Source: J054 sp965223095 (GTDB taxonomy: Bacteria > Pseudomonadota > Gammaproteobacteria > Steroidobacterales > GCA-2729495). Taken from it: a stretch of DNA of 64,000 nt. Positions 18,020-25,298 of this stretch are shown in pieces. A program made the translations under genes and the position numbers. Position 1 is the stretch's first letter, and the number at the start of each line of letters is the position of its first letter. The notes beneath the pieces are model-generated. The model was given only the letters and a program-made list of their open reading frames with translations, made no database searches and was not told where the DNA came from. Where the stretch lies: NCBI GenBank assembly GCA_965223095.1, contig OZ244979.1, positions 2,232,001-2,296,000 of the forward strand. The letters run 5' to 3'.

Positions 18020-18547
18020 TTAAGATTGCGCAGGGTCAAAAACCGCGTCTAGGTTTTCCTGGTCACAGTAATCCAGGAAGTCTTCCCGCAGACTAGCGGT
18101 ATGTACATCTGCTGGCACGTCGACCATCATTTGTACCGAAAACATGGCGGCGCCCGTGTGCGGTGCGTTGTAGCTACGGGTGGTCATTTCGCTTATTTCT
18201 ATGCCCCGGCCGGCAAAAAAACCGGACAAGCCGAGCACGATGCCTTCGCTGTCCAAGGCCACGATGTCGGCCAAGTAGGGCGCGCATTCGCCACGCGGCC
18301 TGGGTTGGGCGTCGCGGAGGGTGACGGTTAAGTTTCCGCCGCGTTCAAGGACTTCCAGTCGGTCGCGCAATTTTCCCAGGGCATGCCAATTTCCGGCCAC
18401 CAACATCAGGACCGCGAACTCCGAGCCCAGGCTCATCATGCGGCTTTCCGAAATATTGCCACCTGCCTTGGTCACGACCTCGCTGAGGTCACGCACCAGG
18501 CCCGCCCGATCGGGACCAATGGCGGTAACGGCTAAAAGCTTTTCCAT
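18020..18547 (-). CDS. gcvR: Glycine cleavage regulator GcvR-like, double ACT domain
   Basis: GcvR binds GcvA to hold down the glycine cleavage operon. About 175 residues with two ACT domains: about 2-75 (LLAVTAIGPDRAGLVRDLSEV, GNISESRMMSLG) and about 95-170 (LDSEGIVLGLSGFFAGRGIEISEM). The ATG at 18547 is chosen over a TTG six codons upstream. It is divergent from dapA, the standard gcvR/dapA arrangement. Confidence 0.88.
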   Translation of the reverse strand: MEKLLAVTAIGPDRAGLVRDLSEVVTKAGGNISESRMMSLGSEFAVLMLVAGNWHALGKLRDRLEVLERGGNLTVTLRDAQPRPRGECAPYLADIVALDSEGIVLGLSGFFAGRGIEISEMTTRSYNAPHTGAAMFSVQMMVDVPADVHTASLREDFLDYCDQENLDAVFDPAQS

Positions 18548-18690
18548 GGCATCTTCAGAATCCAAGCAATGCGTATTTTAGCCGACATTCGCCGGGTATA
18601 GCGGTTTCGATTTCGCCTTGGCATGCGCCGCTGTTGCGCTGCCAAATGGCCCTGAGTACCATCGCCAGCCAGTTCGGAGTTCATTCCATT

Positions 18691-19566
18691 ATGTTCCACG
18701 GCAGTTTGGTTGCGCTTGTCACGCCGATGGCTGAAAGCGGTGAGGTTGATTTTTCCTGCCTAAGGGCCTTAGTGGACTGGCATGTGGAATCGGGCAGCGA
18801 TGGCCTGGTGATCGCAGGGACCACCGGGGAATCCGCAACGCTATCCCGTGACGAACATATTGAAGTGATTCGGGTTGCCGCCGAACAAGCAGGTGGCCGC
18901 CTACCAGTAATCGCGGGGACGGGCTCCAATTCGACGCGACAGACTGTTGATTTGTCCGTCGCTGTGGGTGCCTGTGCCATCGATGCTTACTTAATCGTCA
19001 CGCCCTATTACAACAAGCCGACACCCGATGGCCTGGTCGCGCACTATTTGGCGGTGGCCGATGCGGTGGAGCGGCCTATCATGTTGTATAACGTGCCGGG
19101 TCGTACCGCCGTGGACATGCTGCCTGAAACCGTTGCGCGATGTGCCGAACACCGGCGCATCACCGCAATTAAGGAAGCCACCGGCGAAACTGCGCGCGTG
19201 GCGCGTCTACGTGAATTGTGCGGCGAGGAATTCGGGTTGTTTAGTGGTGATGATGCGACGGCGAGGGATTTTATGTTGCAGGGTGGTCAAGGCGTCGTTT
19301 CCGTCACGGCTAATGTTGCACCCAGTGCCATGGCTGCCATGAGCCGTGCCGCGATCGCCGGCGGCGCAGAAGAGGCCGCGAAGCTCGATGCTACCCTGGC
19401 TGAATTGCATCGCGACCTATTCGTCGAAGCGAATCCCATACCGGTAAAGTGGGCTCTGGAGCGTATGCACAAAATTCCGCCCGGGCTCCGGCTCCCGCTA
19501 ACGCGCTTGTCCAAACATGCGCAACCCGCGGTAGCAGCCGCGCTTGCAAAGGCGGGTTTAGGCTAG
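18691..19566 (+). CDS. dapA: 4-hydroxy-tetrahydrodipicolinate synthase DapA
   Basis: First committed enzyme of lysine and diaminopimelate synthesis, joining pyruvate and aspartate semialdehyde. 291 residues from the ATG at 18691, matching the family's 292. Catalytic Tyr lies in VTPYYNKPT and the Schiff-base Lys in ITAIKEATGE; the opening GSLVALVTPM and DGLVIAGTTGESATL are diagnostic. The frame extends 19 codons upstream, but that part has no match. Confidence 0.96.
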   Translation: MFHGSLVALVTPMAESGEVDFSCLRALVDWHVESGSDGLVIAGTTGESATLSRDEHIEVIRVAAEQAGGRLPVIAGTGSNSTRQTVDLSVAVGACAIDAYLIVTPYYNKPTPDGLVAHYLAVADAVERPIMLYNVPGRTAVDMLPETVARCAEHRRITAIKEATGETARVARLRELCGEEFGLFSGDDATARDFMLQGGQGVVSVTANVAPSAMAAMSRAAIAGGAEEAAKLDATLAELHRDLFVEANPIPVKWALERMHKIPPGLRLPLTRLSKHAQPAVAAALAKAGLG

Positions 19567-19835
19567 TGCGCGGGGTGAGCCTGCATTTTCTGCGTTGCCT
19601 GCTGCTTGCCGGCATCAGCGGAATCGGTTTGGCTGCTTGTTTTGGAGATCGTCAAGCGAGCTGCAGTAAACCGGAGGAATATCAGGCAAGCCGCAGCGCG
19701 CCGCCGCTGAAGGTGCCGCCCGACCTAGAACAGATCCGCAGTCCGTCTTTAGAAATTCCGGACTTAGCATTAAATGATAGGCCGATAGCGGACAGTCCTT
19801 GCTTAGAGGAGCCGCCCGACTATTTCGCGAAGTAA
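19566..19835 (+). CDS. Short lipoprotein in the BamC position
   Basis: Small exported lipoprotein of about 86-89 residues. GTG starts are possible at 19566 (sharing a base with the dapA stop) or 19575. A lipobox ends at C25 (GLAAC). The mature part contains PPLKVPPDLEQI, like the disordered N-terminus of many BamC proteins, and BamC normally follows dapA. The two folded domains of BamC are missing; the frame stops at 19835, five bases before a tRNA promoter. It may be a BamC remnant or a naturally short partner of the Bam complex. Not proven by sequence alone. Confidence 0.6.
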   Translation: MRGVSLHFLRCLLLAGISGIGLAACFGDRQASCSKPEEYQASRSAPPLKVPPDLEQIRSPSLEIPDLALNDRPIADSPCLEEPPDYFAK

Positions 19836-19839
19836 GCAA

Positions 19840-19868
19840 TTGAACCCCCTACAAGCCTAGGGTAGTCT
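19840..19868 (+). promoter_or_regulatory. Promoter of tRNA-Ser
   Basis: TTGAAC (19840-19845), 17 bases, then TAGTCT (19863-19868), followed by the GC-rich CGCGTCCGC. A GC-rich discriminator is typical of stable-RNA promoters under stringent control. Transcription would begin about 20 bases before the tRNA. Confidence 0.55.
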
Positions 19869-19894
19869 CGCGTCCGCAATGACACCGAGAATTC

Positions 19895-19985
19895 GGAGAG
19901 ATGGCCGAGTGGTCGAAGGCGCCAGATTGGAATTCTGGTATACGGTTCTGCTGTATCGTGGGTTCGAATCCCACTCTCTCCGCCA
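19895..19985 (+). tRNA. tRNA-Ser (anticodon GGA)
   Basis: 91 bases including an encoded CCA. Acceptor GGAGAGA pairs with TCTCTCC; anticodon stem CCAGA/TCTGG holds loop TTGGAAT with anticodon GGA at 19929-19931, reading UCC and UCU. The long variable arm is expected for serine, and the T arm is GTGGG-TTCGAAT-CCCAC. The last 14 bases also belong to a 36-bp inverted repeat (see 19972). Confidence 0.97.
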
Positions 19986-20046
19986 GCCCCCATTAAGAAA
20001 GGGTCCTATAAGGACCCTTTCTTAATGGGGGCTGGCGGAGAGAGTG
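19972..20046. repeat. 36-bp perfect inverted repeat spanning the tRNA 3' end; contains a terminator
   Basis: Arms 19972-20007 and 20011-20046 are exact reverse complements around the 3-base centre ATA. The left arm starts inside the T arm and includes the acceptor strand and CCA; the right arm therefore carries an inverted copy of the tRNA 3' end. The inner part, AAAGGGTCC/GGACCCTTT followed by CTTAATG, would serve as an intrinsic terminator on either strand. An arm this long that includes tRNA sequence is far more than a terminator needs. Confidence 0.9.
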
Positions 20047-20640
20047 TGTGGACGCACCCACCGGTTCGACAAAATCGCAGGGCGATTTTGGACGCGCACA
20101 GCGCGCCCCGCAGGGGTGAGCGGCTGTACCCAGCCGCGAATCAATCCCACTAACGTGCCGTATCGAGCCTAGGCGAAAAAGTATGGATCGCAGTGATCGG
20201 CGTAGAGCGTGCCTGGACGCACCCACCGGTTCGACAAAATCGCAGAGCGATTTTGGACGCGCACAGCGCGCCCCGCAGAGGTGAGCGGCTGTACCCAGCC
20301 GCGAATCAATCACACTAACGTGCCGTATCGAGCCTAGGCGAAAAAGTATGGATCGCAATGATCGGCGGAGAGCGTGCGCGGACGCACCCACCGGTTCGAC
20401 AAAATCGCAGCGCGATTTTGGACGCGCACAGCGCGCCCCGCAGGGGTGAGCGGCTGTACCCAGCCGCGAATCAATCCCACTAACGCACCGTATCGAGCCG
20501 GGGCTGAAAAGTATGGATCGCAATGGTTGGTGAAGAGCGTGCGCGGACGCACCCACCAGTTCGACAAAATCGCAGCGCGATTTTGGACACGCACAGCGCG
20601 CCCCGCAGGGGTGAGCGGTTGTACCCAGCCGCGAATCAAT
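20047..20640. repeat. Tandem array of a 165-bp unit, about 3.6 copies
   Basis: The marker GACGCACCCA starts at 20051, 20216, 20381 and 20546, exactly 165 bases apart; the fourth copy stops at about 20640. Each unit holds short hairpins: AAAATCGC/GCGATTTT, GCGC/GCGC, CCCC/GGGG and GCGGCTG/CAGCCGC. Differences between copies fall partly in loops (AGG, AGA, AGC in the first hairpin), as expected if folding matters. At each junction lies GGCGGAGAGCGTG or a variant, close to the reverse complement of the tRNA-Ser 3' end. It is not a CRISPR array: unit too long and no spacers. Confidence 0.92.
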
Positions 20641-20772
20641 GCCGTTGAATCTACTACTGTTCAAGTAAACTTCTGCCACTATAATCGCGCCCCAGGGCAA
20701 GTTGCGGTCAATTCCGAAATGAAACGGAAAAGCTGACTGTCTTGTTGCACAACAGTCAGTTGGAGTTGTCCC

Positions 20773-23004
20773 ATGAGATTTTCTTGGAAAGTGCTTGGCC
20801 TGCGGTTCATCATTGTGGTCACGTATACACTGGCGACGCAAAACCTGGTTGCTGTTCCTGCCGGGGCACAGACCGCTGCAAGCCCGCTCGAAGAAATTGT
20901 AGTCACCGCAAGAAAGCGCGCAGAGATATCTTGGGAAGTACCCTTCGCCATTGACGCCTACGATCAGGAACTCATCACCAAGGCCGGCGCTCGAGGAATT
21001 TTTGAGCTCGCCAGACTGTCGCCTAATCTGTCTTTCCGGCCCTCATTTGGCCGCACTTTAGACCGTCCCGCTATCCGTGGTCAGTCCATTGTGCGTGGCG
21101 AAAATACCGTGGGTTTGTTTGTTGACGGGGTTTTTGTAGCAGGTTCTTTATCGAGCACGCCGCTGGATAATATTGAGCGAGTTGAAGTGCTGAAGGGGCC
21201 ACAATCCGCCCTGTTCGGACGCGCGACCCTGGCTGGTGCAATCAACTACGTTAGTCGAAAACCGGGCAATGAATGGTTCGGCAAGCTTGCCGTCACCGGC
21301 GCCGAACATGATGAGTACGAAGCACGAGCGTACATCAGTGGTCCGATCATTCAAGACGACTTGGCCTTTGATATCGGCACGCGCGTTTATACCTACGGCG
21401 GTGAGTATACAAATGTTGGGCCCGGTGGTGGCGTAATAGGCCAGGAAGAAACCAACGGCGGTTCCGGAAGCCTGTTTTGGACGCCGGGCGACAAGTTCAG
21501 TGCGCTACTTCGTTTGACCTATTTTGAGGATAATGATGGTCATCCGACGAACTGGTTAGAAATTCAGGCGGATGAACTCAACTGTTTTGAAGGGGTCGCC
21601 CGCGGCTACTACTGTGGTGAAGTTGAAGCGTCGGAAGCTGTTGCCATCGATTTGTTCCCAAAGAACAAGTATGGCATTGAGCGGCAAACCTTTCGCGGTA
21701 GTTTGACCATGGATTGGCAGTTAGATTTCGCAACTTTAACCGCCATCAGCTCCATTACCAATGAAGAAGAAGACTGGCTGTTGGACTTTGGCCCGCAAAT
21801 TAGCATCGGCCCATTTGCACAATCGACGATGTTGGTCAACTGGGCTTGGGATACTTGGTCTCAGGAATTGCGCTTGGCTTCATCTTCGCAGGGGCGCATG
21901 CGTTGGCTGGTGGGCGGCTACTACTATGATGGGAAAAAGATTGACCCCACGGATATTAATATCGAGGACATAGAGAATGTCGCGGTTTTTGGCTCTATAG
22001 ACTGGGATGTTACCGAGACGTTAACAGCTGCTGTCGAACTGCGCTGGGCTGAGGATGACAAGTCTGTCACGGGTATTAATGGCAGCCTCGACGAAAACTT
22101 CGACAGCATTACGCCACGATTTTCTCTGCGTTGGCGCTTCGCTGATTCCAGTCAAGTCTATCTGTCGGCTGCCTTGGGGACTAAGCCGGGTGGGTTCAAT
22201 CAAGGATTACTAGCCGCGGACGTGCCAGCCGCAGAGCGCCAAAGGCTAGGCCGTTTCCTGGCCTACGATGAGGAGGAGGCCTGGAACTACGAAATTGGCT
22301 CCAAGCTTAACTTGCTGCGTGATCGTCTACAGCTTGAGTTGGCGGCGTTTTATATCGACTGGAGCGATCAGCAGTTAACCCGATCTGAAGCCTTTATCGA
22401 CAGTCTCGGCATGGCCGACAGCATTCCACTCATCACCAATCTCGGACAGACTGAAATATACGGCGGTGAATTGACAGCCCTATGGCAGCTTACTGATGGG
22501 CTAGCATTGAGCTTGGCTTACGGCTATACGGATGTGGAAATTGTGCAGGCCTGTGATGTGGAGTATGGCGCTTTTTTCGGCGAAGACGCTGAATGCCTGA
22601 GCTTGTTGGGCGAACGCGGGGGCGGATCTCTAAAAGGCAACAAGACGCCAAACGTGCCGGAGCATACGCTGGCGATATCTGTGGATTACTCGCGCGCGCT
22701 CAATCGTGACTTCGATTGGTATGTTCGAGCGGACTATAACTTCGAATCAACTCGCTATGCTCAAGTCTTTAATCTAGCGGAGACCGGGGATGCGAATCGC
22801 GTTAACCTGCGTATGGGCGTTGAGAACGATTACTGGACTTTAAGCGCCTGGGTGAAGAATTTAACCAACGACGATACCGTCGATTCCGTGTTGCGAATCG
22901 TTGATTTCAACCGCTTCTTTACCCGACGTGCCTTTCAGGCACACTTGCCACGGGGTCGGCAGCTGGGTGTGACAGCCGAGTACCGGTTTGGGGTTAGGCA
23001 CTAG
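20773..23004 (+). CDS. TonB-dependent receptor
   Basis: Outer-membrane beta-barrel of 743 residues importing a ligand with TonB energy. A signal peptide ends near AGAQ (about residue 33), followed by a TonB-box-like EEIVVTARKR. The plug spans about 50-165 (VGLFVDGVF, IERVEVLKGPQSALFGR, GAINYVSRKP) and the barrel fills the rest, ending in VTAEYRFGVRH. The ATG follows GGAG. Upstream, TATAAT (20680-20685) could be the -10, but no good -35 is seen. No adjacent TonB, sensor or substrate enzyme gives the ligand. A phenolic, terpene or siderophore-like ligand is possible but unsupported. Confidence 0.92.
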   Translation: MRFSWKVLGLRFIIVVTYTLATQNLVAVPAGAQTAASPLEEIVVTARKRAEISWEVPFAIDAYDQELITKAGARGIFELARLSPNLSFRPSFGRTLDRPAIRGQSIVRGENTVGLFVDGVFVAGSLSSTPLDNIERVEVLKGPQSALFGRATLAGAINYVSRKPGNEWFGKLAVTGAEHDEYEARAYISGPIIQDDLAFDIGTRVYTYGGEYTNVGPGGGVIGQEETNGGSGSLFWTPGDKFSALLRLTYFEDNDGHPTNWLEIQADELNCFEGVARGYYCGEVEASEAVAIDLFPKNKYGIERQTFRGSLTMDWQLDFATLTAISSITNEEEDWLLDFGPQISIGPFAQSTMLVNWAWDTWSQELRLASSSQGRMRWLVGGYYYDGKKIDPTDINIEDIENVAVFGSIDWDVTETLTAAVELRWAEDDKSVTGINGSLDENFDSITPRFSLRWRFADSSQVYLSAALGTKPGGFNQGLLAADVPAAERQRLGRFLAYDEEEAWNYEIGSKLNLLRDRLQLELAAFYIDWSDQQLTRSEAFIDSLGMADSIPLITNLGQTEIYGGELTALWQLTDGLALSLAYGYTDVEIVQACDVEYGAFFGEDAECLSLLGERGGGSLKGNKTPNVPEHTLAISVDYSRALNRDFDWYVRADYNFESTRYAQVFNLAETGDANRVNLRMGVENDYWTLSAWVKNLTNDDTVDSVLRIVDFNRFFTRRAFQAHLPRGRQLGVTAEYRFGVRH

Positions 23005-23067
23005 CGATTATCCTAGACCTTAGCCCTTGGTGATTTAAGATAGTTCGATACCCAGGAGTATTGAGCA

Positions 23068-23472
23068 ATGCATGTCGCCAAAAGAATTTCGCTTGTCCTA
23101 ATGTTTCTTTTTGCGGGTAGCGCTTGTGAGCGCGCGGACGATGCGCCCTCGCAGGTGGATCGAGCACGCCAAGAGCTTGAGCGTCTATACGAGGAAGCCA
23201 TGAAACGTGCGCCTGAGGATCCAGTGGAGTGGGCCCGTGAAGACCTTCAGCGCGCGGGCGATTGGGAATATCGCGTCGTCGTGATCCCATCCGCCGAAGA
23301 TACCGCCTTGGAGCTTGAGCTTAATCAGCTGGGTGAGGAACGTTGGGAGGCGTTTTGGGTTCGAGATACACAGCGGGGCTTGACAGTTCTGCTAAAGCGG
23401 CCAGCGCGTAGTTACTTGAGGTTGGTTCCCTTCTCGGATATCAGCCGGGCAATTGCGCCTGGTGGCGAATAG
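23068..23472 (+). CDS. Small lipoprotein with DUF4177-like core
   Basis: 134 residues. A signal sequence with lipobox ending at C20 (FAGSAC), then a charged helix (about 27-65). The core WEYRVVVIPSAEDT...LNQLGEERWEAFWV resembles the small DUF4177 fold (WEYKVV ... LNELGxxGWE). It sits 63 bases after the TonB receptor on the same strand with its own ribosome site (CAGGAG). Function unknown; it could be an accessory to the receptor. Confidence 0.65.
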   Translation: MHVAKRISLVLMFLFAGSACERADDAPSQVDRARQELERLYEEAMKRAPEDPVEWAREDLQRAGDWEYRVVVIPSAEDTALELELNQLGEERWEAFWVRDTQRGLTVLLKRPARSYLRLVPFSDISRAIAPGGE

Positions 23473-24025
23473 CAAGCTTTGCTAGCGAGCTTACCATTCG
23501 CCAAGCTAAAGTCCGTCATGTGCTTGTTTCGAGCGGACGTCACGACTGACGTTTCGGGGAATCTAGAAGTCTTTGTTGGCGTTGCCCGTGCCTCATTTGC
23601 ATGCCCTTGCGCAGCGGCGACCTATTTTTTCGGACTTGCCTGCGTTGATAGGTCGATGCGTTCCTTGTCCGAAGAGTGAACGGCATCAATCTAGTGCACT
23701 GCTTAGGTCGCTGGCTGGACTAAGTCTGAGCGGCAACTTGTCGCCGTCTTCCGCCAAGAAAACCAATACCAATATTGAGGTAAACAAAAGTTTATATTTT
23801 TTATCTAGAAATAGATTCACATCTCCCATCGACGCGGCCAGTCTGCCTAGTCGCCACTATCGACCAGCTATCCCGGTCTGTTCTCAAGCAGTTGCCGCAA
23901 ATCTTTACAAGCTGCGTAGGGTATGCGGAAAAAACTGTCCTTGTTTGTTGGTGTGTAAATTCTGAGTCATTCCAAAAAAAGGTATAGTCCAAGAACGGCA
24001 GCAGTTTTAGATAAGAATTCCAATA
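23473..24025. other. Gene-free stretch of about 550 bases
   Basis: Noticeably AT-richer than its surroundings, with runs such as AAAAGTTTATATTTTTTATC near 23790. The open frames here (up to 130 codons, 23573-23965) have no signal peptide, no family resemblance and poor codon use. No RNA gene or clear promoter was recognised; the AT-rich end may hold the promoter of the gene at 24026. Confidence 0.5.
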
Positions 24026-25270
24026 ATGACTGGACAAAATACGGGGCCCGCCTGCAGGGCCTGCGGGTCACGGCTGACACATTCTTTCATCGATTTAGGT
24101 ATGTCACCTCTGTGTCAGAGCCGTGTGCTACCCGAGCAGCTGCTGGACAGCGAGTCCTTTTTCCCGCTCATGGTTTACGTTTGCGACCAGTGCTTTTTGG
24201 TGCAGCTTGATGAGTTTGTCGCACCGACCGACATCTTTAATCGCGACTATCCCTATTTTTCTTCCTATTCGTCTAGTTGGGTGGCGCATGCGAAGGCCTA
24301 TGTCGACCACGTTATCGCAGATCATGGCATCGGGCGAAAATCAAAAGTCGTCGAAATCGCGAGTAACGACGGCTACCTGTTGCAGCATTTTGTGGCGGCG
24401 GGTATTCCTTGTTACGGCGTCGAACCGGCCGGTGGTGTGGCGGATGCGGCGAGGGCGCGTGGCATAGAAACAATCGGCAAATTTTTCGGTGCGCAAACCG
24501 CCACAGATTTGTTGGCGGAGCGCGGTACTGGCGACCTAATTCTGGGCAACAATGTGCTGGCTCATACGCCTACGCTAAGAGATTTTGTTTGCGGCATAAA
24601 AATCTTGTTGGCCGCGGACGGCTTGTTTACGTTTGAATTTCCGCATTTGTTGCGCCTAATGCAGAAACTCGAGTTTGATACGATTTATCATGAACATTTT
24701 TCATACTTTTCATTGCATTCTGTGCAACAGGTTTTCGCGAACAGTGGCTTAGAGCTGTTTCACGTCGAGGAACTGTCCACGCACGGGGGGTCTATTCGTA
24801 TTTATGGTCAGCATGCCGGCGGAAGTCGGGCTAGGACTGATGACATTGACAAGGTGCTTGCCCAGGAAATCAACGCGGGCTTGTTAAGGCTAGAGACTTA
24901 CACCGGGTTCCAGGAGCGCGTCCACGAGATCAAAAGCGCCTTACTAGAATTTCTCATCAGGCAGAAGCGCGCCGGCAAAAGCGTGGTGGGATATGGTGCA
25001 CCCGGGAAGGGCAACACTTTGCTAAATTATTGTGGTATACGCAGTGATTTTTTGGAGTACACCGTTGACCGGGCCGAGTCTAAACAAGGCACCTATACGC
25101 CAGGTACACATATTCCTATCTATGCTCCCGACAAAATTTTTAATACCAAGCCGGACTACATCTTAATCTTGCCCTGGAATCTTCGGGATGAAATCAGCGA
25201 GAGCATGGGGGCTGTACGCGACTGGGGCGCCCGGTTTGTCGTGCCTATTCCGCAACTCGAAGTTTTTTGA
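24026..25270 (+). CDS. Class I SAM-dependent C-methyltransferase (sugar type)
   Basis: 414 residues with the three-part layout of NDP-sugar C-methyltransferases: an N-terminal zinc domain (CRACGSRLTHSFIDLGMSPL, later CDQC) at about 8-70, a SAM-binding core at about 85-230 (VVEIASNDGYLLQHF, GNNVLAHTP), and a C-terminal domain with GYGAPGKGNTLLNYCGI at about 320-340. Such enzymes add a methyl to a ketosugar carbon or to related polyketide-type substrates. No sugar-nucleotide or polysaccharide genes are nearby, so the substrate is unknown. Confidence 0.85.
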   Translation: MTGQNTGPACRACGSRLTHSFIDLGMSPLCQSRVLPEQLLDSESFFPLMVYVCDQCFLVQLDEFVAPTDIFNRDYPYFSSYSSSWVAHAKAYVDHVIADHGIGRKSKVVEIASNDGYLLQHFVAAGIPCYGVEPAGGVADAARARGIETIGKFFGAQTATDLLAERGTGDLILGNNVLAHTPTLRDFVCGIKILLAADGLFTFEFPHLLRLMQKLEFDTIYHEHFSYFSLHSVQQVFANSGLELFHVEELSTHGGSIRIYGQHAGGSRARTDDIDKVLAQEINAGLLRLETYTGFQERVHEIKSALLEFLIRQKRAGKSVVGYGAPGKGNTLLNYCGIRSDFLEYTVDRAESKQGTYTPGTHIPIYAPDKIFNTKPDYILILPWNLRDEISESMGAVRDWGARFVVPIPQLEVF

Positions 25271-25298
25271 GTTTGCCGCTCTGGTAAGGCTTGGCCCG

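Noticed and set aside
20051..20640. Possible CRISPR array
   Set aside because: Units of 165 bases follow each other without unique spacers, and no cas genes are near.
20374..20736. Plus-strand frame through the same array
   Set aside because: Same reason: period divisible by three and no recognisable protein.
19993..20841. Minus-strand 282-codon frame running through the 165-bp array
   Set aside because: The unit is a multiple of three, so an open frame follows from the period. It runs through the start of the TonB receptor gene and has no protein family match; the repeating Cys/Arg-rich text is typical of translated DNA repeats.
23573..23965. 130-codon frame in the gap before the methyltransferase
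   Set aside because: AT-rich, no signal, no domain, and no good ribosome site.
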